From Algoriphagus terrigena DSM 22685 (GTDB taxonomy: Bacteria; Bacteroidota; Bacteroidia; Cytophagales; Cyclobacteriaceae), in contig NZ_AUBW01000003.1 in assembly GCF_000429445.1 (NCBI RefSeq), forward strand, positions 310,001-374,000: a DNA stretch of 64,000 nt, given 5' to 3'. Both the position numbers and the translations under genes were made by a program. The notes beneath the pieces are model-generated. The model searched no databases. It had not been told where the DNA came from and worked only from the letters and a program-made list of their open reading frames with translations. Positions 1 to 10,067 of the stretch are shown here, piece by piece (position 1 is the stretch's first letter; the number at the start of each line of letters is the position of its first letter).

Positions 1-2
1 TA

Positions 3-155
3 ATCCAGTTGTTGTTCTTTGAGAAGCTCTCCTACGAGGCAACGTCCAAAGTGCTGGGGATTACGGTCGATTCCAGCTATACGTTGGCTTGGAAGGCGAT
101 CAGCAGAATGAAGAAAGCCATCCTGGTTTTTGTGTTTCTGATTGCGCTTAGTTGA
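3..155 (+). CDS. ECF RNA polymerase sigma factor, C-terminal fragment (5' end outside window)
   Basis: Reading from base 3, the open frame encodes the last 50 residues of a protein before a TGA at 153-155. The stretch FEKLSYEATSKVLGITVDSS followed by a helix resembles sigma region 4, the -35-binding helix-turn-helix of SusC-associated ECF sigma factors. The very C-terminus is hydrophobic (ILVFVFLIALS), which I have seen in this subgroup. It sits directly upstream of a FecR gene and a SusC gene carrying an STN domain, the classic trans-envelope sigma/anti-sigma/transducer set, so it probably drives that locus. Only region 4 is visible; the assignment leans partly on context. Confidence 0.7.
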   Translation: MQLLFFEKLSYEATSKVLGITVDSSYTLAWKAISRMKKAILVFVFLIALS

Positions 156-453
156 GTGGAAAGGCCAGCTTGCCGAAAAGTTTTTAAGTAAAAAAGTTTT
201 AAACGGAGCTTCTCAAAATAGGGATAGTTTCGATTTTTTTTCCCAAAAAATGATCCAAAGTAAGTGTGGTAGTATCTGATTTTTGTGGAATGATCTTTTA
301 AGTATAATGCCGATTTAGAAATTAAAGCTTGTAGTTGTTATTGGATTCACAATGATGTATTGATTTTTTAAGAATACTGTAAAAGTGAAAAAAAATCTAA
401 AAAACAGAGGATAGAAAAGGAGTCCGGCTGCCTTTCATTAGAAAGAGAATAGT

Positions 454-1545
454 GTGGATATATCAGAGTTTTCAGTAGAAGATTTTGTCTTGAATCGAGA
501 ATTTAGAATCTGGGTATTGTATCCGGATAGAAATTCAAATATCCTATGGAGGAGTTTGCTTGAAGAAAATCCGAGCCAAGTCACCAAGGCTAAGATGGCA
601 AGGGCGCTGATCTTAAACCTGAGCTACGACAAGCAAAGCCTCTCGGAAATGGAAGTATCGCAACTCTGGGATTTGATCGATGCTGAGACAGATGACTTGG
701 AGTCGAAATCGGATGAATGCGAGGTAATCCCTATCAGTGCAGTATCAATATTGGACGAATACGACAAACGACAACGGCCGTTTTTCAAGTACTCCCAATG
801 GCTGGGTGTTTCGGCGATTTTGGTTTTGGCTTTTGCTCTTGGTATCAGTCTCAGCATAATCTTCCCGGAGAGCACGCCGATAGAAATCCCCAAGATAGTG
901 ACCTATGAGGAGTACACGACGCCTCCTGGTGTGAAATCCACGATGACGCTACAGGATGGCTCCAAGGTGATGTTAAACTCAGGAAGTTCGATCCGGTTTA
1001 TCAAAAATTTCGAAGCGGATCAGCGGGTATTATATCTAACAGGCGAGGGCTATTTCGAGGTCGCGAAAGACTCGCTGCGGCCTTTTTCGGTGATCACCGA
1101 GGGCGTGAAGACGACCGCGCTGGGGACGGCATTTAACGTCTCGGCTTATGCGGATGAAGAGGTCAATGTCTCCCTGGTGGAAGGAAAGGTGGCTCTGGAG
1201 GTAAATGGAGCAGACTTGCCGCAGATTTCCCTGGAGAAGGGAGAGGACCTGAGATTTGATGCCGAGACGGGACTACTGAAGAAAGGACAGTTTGACACTG
1301 AGTTGGTTTTGGCGTGGACCAAGAAGCGGATCATTTTTCAACAGGTGAAGATGATGGAGGCGATCCGGATACTTGAAAACTGGTACGGGGTAACTTTTAC
1401 ACTGAAGAATAAGCCGAAGTCAGACCTGTTGGTGTATGGGATGTACGAGGATGAAATCCTGGAAAATGTACTGGAAGGACTGAGCTACACGGCAAGATTT
1501 GACTATAAAATAGTCCAAGATGAAGTAGAAATAACTTTTAAATAA
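454..1545 (+). CDS. FecR family anti-sigma factor
   Basis: This 363-residue protein has the standard Bacteroidota FecR plan. A cytoplasmic helical anti-sigma region occupies residues 1-110, one transmembrane helix lies at about 115-138, a periplasmic FecR domain at about 155-255 (TTPPGVKSTMTLQDGSKV, LYLTGEGYFEV, TALGTAFNVSAY), and a C-terminal DUF4974-like domain follows from about 285. It should hold the upstream ECF sigma factor at the membrane and release it when the STN domain of the following SusC signals ligand binding. The start is a GTG at 454; no ATG gives the full N-terminal helix. The 298 bases before it (156-453) are AT-rich and show no gene, only likely promoter sequence. Family assignment is firm; the specific sigma partner is inferred from order. 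Confidence 0.92.
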   Translation: MDISEFSVEDFVLNREFRIWVLYPDRNSNILWRSLLEENPSQVTKAKMARALILNLSYDKQSLSEMEVSQLWDLIDAETDDLESKSDECEVIPISAVSILDEYDKRQRPFFKYSQWLGVSAILVLAFALGISLSIIFPESTPIEIPKIVTYEEYTTPPGVKSTMTLQDGSKVMLNSGSSIRFIKNFEADQRVLYLTGEGYFEVAKDSLRPFSVITEGVKTTALGTAFNVSAYADEEVNVSLVEGKVALEVNGADLPQISLEKGEDLRFDAETGLLKKGQFDTELVLAWTKKRIIFQQVKMMEAIRILENWYGVTFTLKNKPKSDLLVYGMYEDEILENVLEGLSYTARFDYKIVQDEVEITFK

Positions 1546-1714
1546 CCCTAAAATATAGATGCCTATGATAAGATGACCAGACTAAAAACACGAATCGGAG
1601 GTGGGTCAACATCACCGGTTCAGGAAGTAAAGGATACAGGAAGTTAGCGCTAGACTGTACCGTGTTAGTTATAATGAACCATTATGCAATAGCCAAAGTA
1701 AACCATGCAAGAAT

Positions 1715-4700
1715 ATGAAAAACCGTTTATTGTTATTTGTAGTTAAAATGACTAAGCTTTTCACTTATGCCTTTTTGATCCAGTTTCTTTCGATCACTGT
1801 ACTGTACTCCAGAGACGGAGTATCCCAGATCAAAAGCATAGAAGAAGTGAATGTCAAGATGAACACTAAGGAGACTTCATTGCTGAATGTCTTCTCAGAA
1901 ATTGAAAAAGCGACAAACTTCAAGTTTGTATACACCAATAAAGAAGTCCGCGATTTGGGGAACGTAACCCTAAGCGGAGAAGAACAAACTTTATATGATG
2001 TACTGGTCTCGATCTCAAAGCAAACTCAATTGGAGTTTAAGCAGGTCAATGAGACGATCAATGTCAAGAAGTCTGACAAGTCCGGTGCTGATCTCGTGAC
2101 CGTCGCTACCGTGATGGACAGAAGTATCTCCGGCAAAATACTGGATGAGAACAACCTGCCGCTACCGGGAGCAACAGTGCTGGTAGAAGGTACCACATTG
2201 GGCACCGTCACAGATGTAGAAGGTAACTTTTCACTGACTGTACCGGATGACGCTACGCTCTTGATTTCTTACATCGGCTACACTTCCAAAAGAGTAGTAG
2301 TTGGCCAGCAGTCAGTAGTCAACATCTCACTTGAAGTGGATTCTACTTCTTTGGAAGAAATCCTTGTGATCGGATATGGTACTGTTAAGAAGTCTGATTT
2401 GACGGGTTCCGTGGGACAAGTGGGGGCAGAATCCCTGCAGGAGAGACCTTCTCCATCCCTGAACCAAGCCCTGTCAGGAAGAGTCTCCGGAGTGCAGGTA
2501 AATACCAACTCAGGCCGTCCGGGAGGAAGAACAACGGTCAGAATCCGTGGATTTAGCTCGATCAACTCGTCAAACAATCCACTCTATGTAGTAGACGGCG
2601 TGATGCTTCCTATGGGCAACCAGCAGCAGGCGAGTAACGCGATCGACTACATCAATCCGAACGACATCGTCTCTGTAGAGGTGTTGAAAGACGCATCTTC
2701 CACCGCAATCTACGGCTCCAGAGGTGCTAACGGGGTAATCTTGGTCACTACCAAAAAAGGTAAATCAGGCGAAGGTACCGTCACCTACAACGTCGACGTC
2801 AGTGTACCGATCATCGGTCCTAACAGACCTGAGGTACTCAATGCAAAAGAGTATCTGGCAACAGAAGATCTGGCTTGGGCAAACATGGAGAAATATGATC
2901 CAGTAGGATGGGCTGCGGGCAAGTGGGCCTATTTGAACCCAGCGCTGAGAAGAACTGATCGAAGAATCTTTGACGAAAACCAACAGCCTCTTTACGATAC
3001 AGATTGGTTGGAGGAAACCACACAGAGCACGGTCTCTCAAAACCATCAACTGGGCTTCCAGGGAGGAAACGAGCGCACTACTTACTCTTTGTCATTGGGA
3101 TACAGAGATGATCAGGGCTTGGTTAAGACCTCTTACATGAAGCGTTACTCGGGCCGATTTACCGTCGATGATCAGGTGAAAAAATGGTTGAAAGTAGGTG
3201 GTACCTTGAGCTACAACAATCAATCCGAGAACTTGGTAGATACCGGTGATGCGGTAGCAAGACAGATTGTGGAAGATTTCCCTTTCCTTCCTGTGAAGTA
3301 TGAGGATGGTACATTTGCCAACAACAGGGATTATCCTTACGCAGAAGGCACGATGAGCTCCATGCACAGATTGTATGGCACCAAGTACATCCTGAATACC
3401 CAGACTACGATAGGCAGTGTTTACACCAATATCAAATTTGCCGAAGGACTGGAAATGAAAACCGTCTTGGGAGCTAATGTGATGACTCAGGAAAGAGACC
3501 AGTCTCAAACCAGAACTCTGGCAATTTCTCAAAATGGTACTGCTTCCAAAGCGATGCAAAAAGAGACTTTTTGGTCTCTTGAAAACTACCTGACCTACAA
3601 CAAGGTCTTTGCAGAGCGTCATGGACTGACTGCGATGTTGGGGATTTCTTGGCAAGAAACAGCCTTCACCTCGATGAGTGCCAGCGTGCAGAATTTCTCA
3701 ACAGATTATTTCACATTCAATAACCTGGGTGCAGGTAGCCAGTTGCCTGGAGTCGGATCCAATGCGCAAAGCTTTGCCATGAATTCTTACTTCGGCAGGG
3801 TCAATTACAGTTTGGACAACAAGTACTTGGTGACTTTCACCGGCAGAGCTGATGGATCGTCTAAGTTTGGAGAGAATAACAAGTACGCCTTCTTCCCATC
3901 CGCTGCATTAGCGTGGAAGGTATCTGAGGAAAGCTTCATGAGCTCCAGCTCTACGGTTTCCAACTTGAAACTGAGAACCAGCTACGGTCTGACAGGTAAC
4001 TCTGAGATTCCTCCCTATTCGTCTCTGTCATTGCTGAGCTCTAACTACGCGGCGATCTACAACGAAACCCGCGTAGGCGGTACAGGTCTCAACAGATTGT
4101 CTAACCCAGATTTGAAGTGGGAGAAAACTGCTCAGTTTGACGTGGGAGTTGAATTGGGTCTATTCCAAAACAGAATCGCAATGGAGCTGGATTTCTATTA
4201 CAGAAAGACCACCGACATGCTATTGGATGCTCCTGTGCCACGCACAAGCGGCTATTCTGTGATTCGAAGCAACGTAGGATCTATGGAAAACAAGGGGATT
4301 GAGTTCAATCTGAACACAGTCAACATTGAGAAGGAACACTTCCTCTGGAACACGACTTTGATGGTCTCTGCCAACAGAAACAAAGTGCTTTCCCTGGCTA
4401 CTCCTGCCGATATCTTCGGTGTGGGTGGACCTAACTTCACCAACCAAACCAACATCATCCGAGTGGGTGAGCCGGTAGGTTCATTCTGGGGTCTGGTCAG
4501 AGAAGGTACTTGGAGCGAAGCAGAACGTGCTGAAGCTGCTGAATTTGTGAGCTACAGAAATGGCTTGACCATGCTGCCAGGTGATATCAAGTACCGAGAT
4601 GTGAATGGTGACAACGCGATCAATGACTCCGACCGGATGATCATTGGTAACGGTTCGCCTGATTTCTGGGGTTCATTTATCAACAACTTCCGTTTCAAAA

Positions 4701-5173
4701 ACTGGGACATGTCGGTTGACTTGGCATTCTCTGTCGGCAATGATATCCTGGACATGACCCTTCACCCAAGTGAAGACCGTCAGGCATTGGCAAACAGCTA
4801 CAAGTCTGTCTTGACAGCTTGGACTCCGACTAATCAAAACTCGCCGATTGCAGAGATCCGTGATACCAGAGCAGGATATGTGACCAACGTGGATTCACAC
4901 TGGGTGAAGGACGGTTCTTTCCTCAGAGGCAGAAATCTCCTGCTAGGCTACACGTTCCCGACAGCAGTGACTGAAAAGATCAAGTTGTCGAGATTAAGAG
5001 CCTACACTACCGTTCAAAATTTCTTCCTCGTTGTAGGGGATGATGTAGTGGGAGATCCTGAGCAGACACCGATCCGTGGTGGCAATGGAGACAACGTCTT
5101 CTCTCAAGGGATGATCTGGCATGGATATCCAAAGCCAACCACGTTCCTGTTTGGTCTTCAAGTGACCCTTTAA
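1715..5173 (+). CDS. SusC/RagA-type TonB-linked outer membrane receptor with STN domain
   Basis: This 1152-residue protein has a signal peptide at about 1-33, then an STN (secretin/TonB short N-terminal) domain at about 46-118, a carboxypeptidase-D-regulatory-like beta domain at about 135-212 (ISGKILDENNLPLPGATVLV), the SusC signature LEEILVIGYGTVKKSDLTGS, a plug and a 22-strand-type barrel. It imports a ligand, usually an oligosaccharide, across the outer membrane using TonB energy, with SusD as its lid. The STN domain marks it as a signalling receptor that contacts the upstream FecR. A 169-base leader separates it from fecR. The ligand cannot be read from sequence; the sugar-oxidation genes downstream suggest a carbohydrate. 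Confidence 0.95.
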   Translation: MKNRLLLFVVKMTKLFTYAFLIQFLSITVLYSRDGVSQIKSIEEVNVKMNTKETSLLNVFSEIEKATNFKFVYTNKEVRDLGNVTLSGEEQTLYDVLVSISKQTQLEFKQVNETINVKKSDKSGADLVTVATVMDRSISGKILDENNLPLPGATVLVEGTTLGTVTDVEGNFSLTVPDDATLLISYIGYTSKRVVVGQQSVVNISLEVDSTSLEEILVIGYGTVKKSDLTGSVGQVGAESLQERPSPSLNQALSGRVSGVQVNTNSGRPGGRTTVRIRGFSSINSSNNPLYVVDGVMLPMGNQQQASNAIDYINPNDIVSVEVLKDASSTAIYGSRGANGVILVTTKKGKSGEGTVTYNVDVSVPIIGPNRPEVLNAKEYLATEDLAWANMEKYDPVGWAAGKWAYLNPALRRTDRRIFDENQQPLYDTDWLEETTQSTVSQNHQLGFQGGNERTTYSLSLGYRDDQGLVKTSYMKRYSGRFTVDDQVKKWLKVGGTLSYNNQSENLVDTGDAVARQIVEDFPFLPVKYEDGTFANNRDYPYAEGTMSSMHRLYGTKYILNTQTTIGSVYTNIKFAEGLEMKTVLGANVMTQERDQSQTRTLAISQNGTASKAMQKETFWSLENYLTYNKVFAERHGLTAMLGISWQETAFTSMSASVQNFSTDYFTFNNLGAGSQLPGVGSNAQSFAMNSYFGRVNYSLDNKYLVTFTGRADGSSKFGENNKYAFFPSAALAWKVSEESFMSSSSTVSNLKLRTSYGLTGNSEIPPYSSLSLLSSNYAAIYNETRVGGTGLNRLSNPDLKWEKTAQFDVGVELGLFQNRIAMELDFYYRKTTDMLLDAPVPRTSGYSVIRSNVGSMENKGIEFNLNTVNIEKEHFLWNTTLMVSANRNKVLSLATPADIFGVGGPNFTNQTNIIRVGEPVGSFWGLVREGTWSEAERAEAAEFVSYRNGLTMLPGDIKYRDVNGDNAINDSDRMIIGNGSPDFWGSFINNFRFKNWDMSVDLAFSVGNDILDMTLHPSEDRQALANSYKSVLTAWTPTNQNSPIAEIRDTRAGYVTNVDSHWVKDGSFLRGRNLLLGYTFPTAVTEKIKLSRLRAYTTVQNFFLVVGDDVVGDPEQTPIRGGNGDNVFSQGMIWHGYPKPTTFLFGLQVTL

Positions 5174-5201
5174 ATCCTGTTATACTTAAAGAGATTTTAA
5201 A

Positions 5202-6758
5202 ATGAAATATACCAGATTTTATAAAGCATTGAGTCTGCTCTTCGCAGGAGCTTTTATGACCGGAATCTCAGGCTGTTCAGATTTTCTTGAAGAACAGGAT
5301 CCGTCTAACCTCACGCCTGAAAGCTACTATACGATTCCAGATCACGCCGAAGCTGCCCTTGCGGCAGTGTATGCAGATACCCGTTTTATCGGTAACGATG
5401 GAGGGATTTTCTCCTCCACTTGGCAATTGTTGGAGGCTCCGACAGGAACTTCAACTACTGAAACAGCGCAAAACTCGGATCTGAACAACCTGTATGGACT
5501 GATCTATGATGGCAGAACCCAACACCTGATCAACTATTGGAACGGACTGTACCGAGTCGTTGCGAACGCGAACTTGGTGTTGGACAAGGTACCGGGAATC
5601 ACTCCGATGGATGATGCTCAGAAGACAAAAGTGTTGGGCGAAGCAAGATTTCTACGGGCTTGGGCATACTTCTATTTGGTCAGACTTTGGGGTGATGTTC
5701 CGATGATTACCTTGCCTCAGACAGCCGCTTCGGAAGATTTCAGGCCAGCGCCTGCGTCAAAAGAGGCCATATACGATATGATCGTGGAAGACCTGAAGAT
5801 TGCCGAGGCAGCTGGACTGCCTTGGACAGACGTCAGTGGCCGTGCTTCTCTTGCAGCTACCAAATCGCTCATGTCGCAGGTTTACCTGACGATGGCAGGT
5901 TTTCCGCTGAGCAAGGGGGCTTCTCACTACCAGCTGGCAGCTGAGAAAGCTGAAGAAGTGATCAACTACTCGATCGGAAATCCATTGGCAATCAACTTGT
6001 TTCCTGACTATGCCAATCTTCATGACGAGAAGCTTGACAACAGGCTGGAGCACATCTTCATGTTGCAGTACAATGTGGTTGTAGCCGGAAATCCGATGAA
6101 CAATATGTACCCTAACTTCAAACCGGTGACTTTTGCAGGTCCCTCCGGAACAGGAAGCACGGTGCCTACCACGGAGTTTTATGAGTCCTACGAGGACGGT
6201 GATCTGAGAACTGTGGATCAGAAAGGGTTTTTCTACACGTCCTACTACACCAATGGCAGCGGGGCACCGTTTGACTTGGGGGCGCCCTATATCTTTAAGC
6301 ACTTCAATCAGACCGCAAACGGTACCAAGGATGTTCCCGGTAGCAGAAACAACAACCTGAACGTGCCTTTGATTCGGTTTGCGGAAGTGTTGTTGATCTA
6401 TGCAGAGGCTCAAAACGAACTGAGCGGTCCGAATGCGCTTGCTTATGAGAGTATGAAGAGAATCCGCGACCGAGCTCAACTGACTACTCCGGCGATGGGA
6501 ACCTATACCAAGGACTCATTCAGAGACGCGGTACTGAGAGAGAGATGGCATGAGCTCTGCTATGAGCAGATCACATGGTTCGATATGCTTCGCTTGCGCA
6601 AAGCTTATAACGAAGCCACCAACGGATTTGATGAGTTTGTGGGCCATGTAAACCAAAGCTCCAATCAGGCGCTTCAGGCCAAGCACTTGCTGATGCCTTA
6701 CCCGCTTCCTGAGATGCAGAACAATCCAAACCTACAGCCGCAGAACCCAGGCTATTAA
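5202..6758 (+). CDS. SusD/RagB family nutrient-binding outer membrane lipoprotein
   Basis: This 518-residue lipoprotein has a signal peptide ending in the lipobox GISGC, so Cys25 should be lipidated and surface exposed. The N-terminal segment (FLEEQDPSNLTPESYYT) and the later LRAWAYFYLVRLWGDVPM and LRERWHELCYEQITWFDMLRLRK motifs are typical of the TPR-containing SusD fold. It forms the hinged lid over the SusC barrel encoded 28 bases upstream. The pair is co-transcribed and followed by a strong hairpin terminator, so the downstream oxidoreductase genes may be transcribed partly separately. Ligand specificity is not visible. Confidence 0.95.
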   Translation: MKYTRFYKALSLLFAGAFMTGISGCSDFLEEQDPSNLTPESYYTIPDHAEAALAAVYADTRFIGNDGGIFSSTWQLLEAPTGTSTTETAQNSDLNNLYGLIYDGRTQHLINYWNGLYRVVANANLVLDKVPGITPMDDAQKTKVLGEARFLRAWAYFYLVRLWGDVPMITLPQTAASEDFRPAPASKEAIYDMIVEDLKIAEAAGLPWTDVSGRASLAATKSLMSQVYLTMAGFPLSKGASHYQLAAEKAEEVINYSIGNPLAINLFPDYANLHDEKLDNRLEHIFMLQYNVVVAGNPMNNMYPNFKPVTFAGPSGTGSTVPTTEFYESYEDGDLRTVDQKGFFYTSYYTNGSGAPFDLGAPYIFKHFNQTANGTKDVPGSRNNNLNVPLIRFAEVLLIYAEAQNELSGPNALAYESMKRIRDRAQLTTPAMGTYTKDSFRDAVLRERWHELCYEQITWFDMLRLRKAYNEATNGFDEFVGHVNQSSNQALQAKHLLMPYPLPEMQNNPNLQPQNPGY

Positions 6759-6793
6759 TTGGATAAGCTTTCAAGCAACTTTGATTTCTAAAC

Positions 6794-6842
6794 AAACCCA
6801 GACCCCGGTTGATCTTTTCGACCGGGAGTTTGGGTTTGCTTT
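6794..6842 (+). terminator. Rho-independent terminator after susD-like gene
   Basis: The arm AAACCCA at 6794-6800 pairs with TGGGTTT at 6831-6837, and the inner CCCCGGTTGATC / CGACCGGG segments extend the stem around a TTTT loop. It lies between the SusD stop and the next gene, a 112-base gap that otherwise holds nothing recognisable. Confidence 0.75.
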
Positions 6843-6870
6843 CTGTAAACCCACATAATAACCTTTTGAT

Positions 6871-8232
6871 TTGGAAAACAACTCACACAGTGATTCCAGG
6901 AGGAAGTTTCTGGCAACCACTGCAACCCTGATAGCTTCTCCCATCTTGTTGAATATTCCGGCATTTGCCGGGACACCTGATAAGAAACTGAGACACGTGT
7001 GTGTCGGAGTGGGAGGAATGGGCAGACATGATCTGCAACGTTTTATTGCTCATCCCGAAGTGGAAATAGTCGCCATCTGTGACGTGGATGAAGAAAGGCT
7101 CAAAGCAGCCGCCGAACTCGTTCCCGGCGCCCGTCAATACACCGATTGGCGGAAATTGCTGAAGGAAGAATCCAAAAATTTCGACTCCATCAATGTCAGT
7201 GTGCCTGACCACAACCATTTTGCGGTCGCTTACAGCGCGATCAAGATGGGCAAGCACGTCTATTGTCAAAAGCCCATGTGCCATGACGTTTCCGAAATCA
7301 GAAAGCTGACCGAGGCCGCCACCAAAGCCGGAATCGTCAGTCAACTGGGAACACAACACGCCTCCGGCAAGGGAGATCGCATTGGAGTTCAATGGATCAA
7401 AGAAGGCCATATTGGCAAGATCAAGAAGGTCTACCTCTGCTCCAACAGGCCCGGCGCAACAGAAGCCTATCGGTTTCCAGGCCCGCGACCGGCTGGGGGA
7501 GAGACGCCGCCTGCGACACTGGATTGGGAAATCTGGACAGGTACGGCTCCGCTTCGACCTTATCAACCTGCCATATACCATCCTTCAAAATGGAGGGCAT
7601 GGCAGGACTTCGGGACCGGATGGTCAGGCGACATCGGCTGCCATATCTTTGATGCGGTATGGAAAGGAATGGGGTTAAAAGCTCCGCTTTCGGTTCATGC
7701 CAGAGTCCAGGAATCCTGGGAAAACTCTCCCGAAAGACGCGGGGATACCTGGCCGCAAAGCAATCACATCACCTGGGTTTTTCCCGGCAACGAAATGACC
7801 GAGGCAGACGAATTTACCGTCGAGTGGTTTGATGGTGAATTCTATCCCCCTGAGGAAGTCAGGGCCTTATTTTCCCTGACAGATTATCCCGCCGAATCGG
7901 CAATGCTGGTCGGCACTGAGGGTGCTTTGCTGATTCCGCATACCAAAATGCCTGTTTTGTTGCCTGCCGAAAAGTTTCAGCAAGTGGCCAATCCGGAGCT
8001 GGAGGAGCGTGATCACTACCATCATTTCGTCGATGCCTGTCTGGGCAAAACAAAGACTGAGAGCCACTTTGCTCAATCCGGACCAATGACTGAGGCGATT
8101 ATTCTCGGTACGGTCGCGATCAGAGTTCCACAGAAAACACTGGAATGGAATTCGAAAAAAATGAAGATTCCCAACTCTTCGGAAGCAGAGGAATATTTGA
8201 GCCGAAAATACCGAGCAGGTTGGGACGTTTAA
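6871..8232 (+). CDS. Tat-exported Gfo/Idh/MocA family oxidoreductase
   Basis: This 453-residue protein starts at a TTG (6871) and opens with a twin-arginine signal (SRRKFLATTATLIASPILL). A Rossmann NAD(P)-binding motif GVGGMG lies at residues 46-51 and the Gfo/Idh/MocA Lys-Pro motif (CQKPMC) at 132-137. Members oxidise or reduce sugar and cyclitol hydroxyls with a tightly held nucleotide cofactor. Tat export means it is folded with cofactor in the cytoplasm and acts in the periplasm. It is followed by a GMC flavoprotein and its small partner, which suggests shared handling of the sugar imported by SusC/SusD, perhaps through a keto-sugar. The exact substrate is unknown. The N-terminal TTG choice is dictated by the need to include the twin arginines. 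Confidence 0.9.
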   Translation: MENNSHSDSRRKFLATTATLIASPILLNIPAFAGTPDKKLRHVCVGVGGMGRHDLQRFIAHPEVEIVAICDVDEERLKAAAELVPGARQYTDWRKLLKEESKNFDSINVSVPDHNHFAVAYSAIKMGKHVYCQKPMCHDVSEIRKLTEAATKAGIVSQLGTQHASGKGDRIGVQWIKEGHIGKIKKVYLCSNRPGATEAYRFPGPRPAGGETPPATLDWEIWTGTAPLRPYQPAIYHPSKWRAWQDFGTGWSGDIGCHIFDAVWKGMGLKAPLSVHARVQESWENSPERRGDTWPQSNHITWVFPGNEMTEADEFTVEWFDGEFYPPEEVRALFSLTDYPAESAMLVGTEGALLIPHTKMPVLLPAEKFQQVANPELEERDHYHHFVDACLGKTKTESHFAQSGPMTEAIILGTVAIRVPQKTLEWNSKKMKIPNSSEAEEYLSRKYRAGWDV

Positions 8233-8313
8233 CTAGCCTTTTTCCACTATTTGCAAGTATTCCTTTGGAATTCCTCCCGGGGAAATGATTAAAACCACTT
8301 AACAATAAACTAT

Positions 8314-10056
8314 ATGAGTTTTCAGATAAAACCAAGTAAAGACTCTTATGATGTCATCATCGTCGGTTCAGGCGCGGGAGGAGGGATGGCTACCAAAATC
8401 CTCGCGGAAGCGGGACTGTCAGTGGCGGTAGTGGAGGCCGGAGGAGATTGGGATCCTGCAAAGGAGGAAGACCGGACGCAGCTGAGATTCCCTTGGGAGT
8501 CTCCCCGTCGCGGTGCAAGCACCCAGATCAGGCCATTTGGCGATTTTGATGCTGCCATCGGCGGCTGGGATATGCCGGACGAACCCTATACCCGAAAAGA
8601 CGGGACAGAGTTTGACTGGTTCAGATCCCGGATGCTTGGCGGCCGAACTAACCACTGGGGGAGGATTTCCCTTCGTTTTGGCCCGGATGATTTCAAGCGA
8701 AAAAGCATAGACGGACTGGGCGACAACTGGCCGATCGGCTATGATGACGTCAAGCCCTATTATGACAAGGTTGATAAACTCATCGGCGTGTTCGGTTCCA
8801 AAGAAGGTATGAGAAATGAGCCGGATGGCCTTTTTCTTCCTCCTCCTAAGCCAAGACTTCATGAGATGTTTATGATGAAAGGAGGCAAAAAGCTCAATAT
8901 TCCGGTCATCCCAGCTCGATTGTCTATCCTCACCAAGCCGATCAATAAGGACCGTGGAGTCTGCTTTTTCTGTAGACAATGTAATCGGGGCTGCCAGGCC
9001 TACGCCGATTTCTCGGCGAGTACGGTGCTGGTGAAGCCCGCTATGAAGTCCGGACAGGTGGATTTATTCACCCATTGCATGGTCAGAAAAGTGACTACAG
9101 ACGCATCCGGTTTGGCTACTGGAGTTTCCTATGTAGACAAGCGCGACATGCAGGAGTACAAACTGAAAGGCAGGATCGTCGTGTTGGGAGCTTCCGCCTG
9201 CGAATCTGCACGTATCATGTTCAACTCCAAGTCTACCATTCACCCGGACGGCATTGGCAATTCCAGTGGAGTGCTTGGCCGGTACCTGCATGACTCGACC
9301 GGAGCCGGCAGATCGGGAATCATTCCTGAAATGATGGATCGCAAGCGATACAACGAAGACGGGGTAGGCAGCAACCACATCTACTCTCCTTGGTGGCTGG
9401 ACAATAAAAAACTTGATTTTGCCCGTGGCTATCACATCGAGTATGGCGGAGGATTAGGCATGCCGTCCTATGGTTTTGGATCCAATATGGACGTGATCAG
9501 AAAGCACGTGGAGGATGAATTTGGCAAGCCGAGTCCAAACGGAGGCTACGGAGCAGGACTGAAAAAGGACATCAGATCTCTGTACGGAAGTACCGTGAGT
9601 ATGTCCGGCAGAGGCGAAAGCGTGCCTCAGTACGACAACTATTGTGAGATCGATCCCACAGTCGTAGACAAATTTGGTATCCCTGTCCTGAGATTTCACT
9701 ACAAATGGACGGACAACGAGATCAAACAGGCCAAGCATATGCAGGACACTTTTGAGGAATTGTTGCTCAATGCTGGCGCAAAATTGCTGGGCACCAAGCC
9801 GGGCGCTGATACACAATACGGACTTTTGGCTCCTGGACGGATCATCCACGAAGTGGGTACGACCCGAATGGGAGATGACAAGGCAACTTCGGTGGTTAAT
9901 TCAAACTGCCAGACACATGATTGCAAAAACCTCTTTGTAGTCGATGCAGGCCCGTTTGTGTCTCAGGCGGACAAAAACCCAACCTGGACCATCCTGGCGC
10001 TTTCCTGGAGAACCTCTGATTTTATCATCAATGAAATGAAAAGCAAAAACCTCTAA
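8314..10056 (+). CDS. GMC family FAD-dependent oxidoreductase (sugar dehydrogenase-like)
   Basis: This 580-residue flavoprotein has the dinucleotide-binding motif GSGAGGG at residues 18-24, an acidic end of the second strand (VVEAGGDWD), and the GMC C-terminal domain with the catalytic pair His512 (in HEVGTTRMG) and Asn555 (in NPTWTI). A cysteine cluster C217-x2-C220-x2-C223-x3-C227 follows the middle domain. With the downstream gluconate-2-dehydrogenase subunit-3-like protein it matches the large and small subunits of periplasmic glucoside 3-dehydrogenase or gluconate/sorbitol dehydrogenase-type complexes, which pass electrons to a cytochrome c. No cytochrome subunit is encoded nearby. No own Tat signal is visible, so export probably depends on the small subunit. 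Substrate is inferred, not shown. Confidence 0.9.
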   Translation: MSFQIKPSKDSYDVIIVGSGAGGGMATKILAEAGLSVAVVEAGGDWDPAKEEDRTQLRFPWESPRRGASTQIRPFGDFDAAIGGWDMPDEPYTRKDGTEFDWFRSRMLGGRTNHWGRISLRFGPDDFKRKSIDGLGDNWPIGYDDVKPYYDKVDKLIGVFGSKEGMRNEPDGLFLPPPKPRLHEMFMMKGGKKLNIPVIPARLSILTKPINKDRGVCFFCRQCNRGCQAYADFSASTVLVKPAMKSGQVDLFTHCMVRKVTTDASGLATGVSYVDKRDMQEYKLKGRIVVLGASACESARIMFNSKSTIHPDGIGNSSGVLGRYLHDSTGAGRSGIIPEMMDRKRYNEDGVGSNHIYSPWWLDNKKLDFARGYHIEYGGGLGMPSYGFGSNMDVIRKHVEDEFGKPSPNGGYGAGLKKDIRSLYGSTVSMSGRGESVPQYDNYCEIDPTVVDKFGIPVLRFHYKWTDNEIKQAKHMQDTFEELLLNAGAKLLGTKPGADTQYGLLAPGRIIHEVGTTRMGDDKATSVVNSNCQTHDCKNLFVVDAGPFVSQADKNPTWTILALSWRTSDFIINEMKSKNL

Positions 10057-10067
10057 GCACTACGATC

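Noticed and set aside
5757..6479. 240-codon minus-strand open frame
   Set aside because: Opposite-strand shadow of the SusD-like gene.
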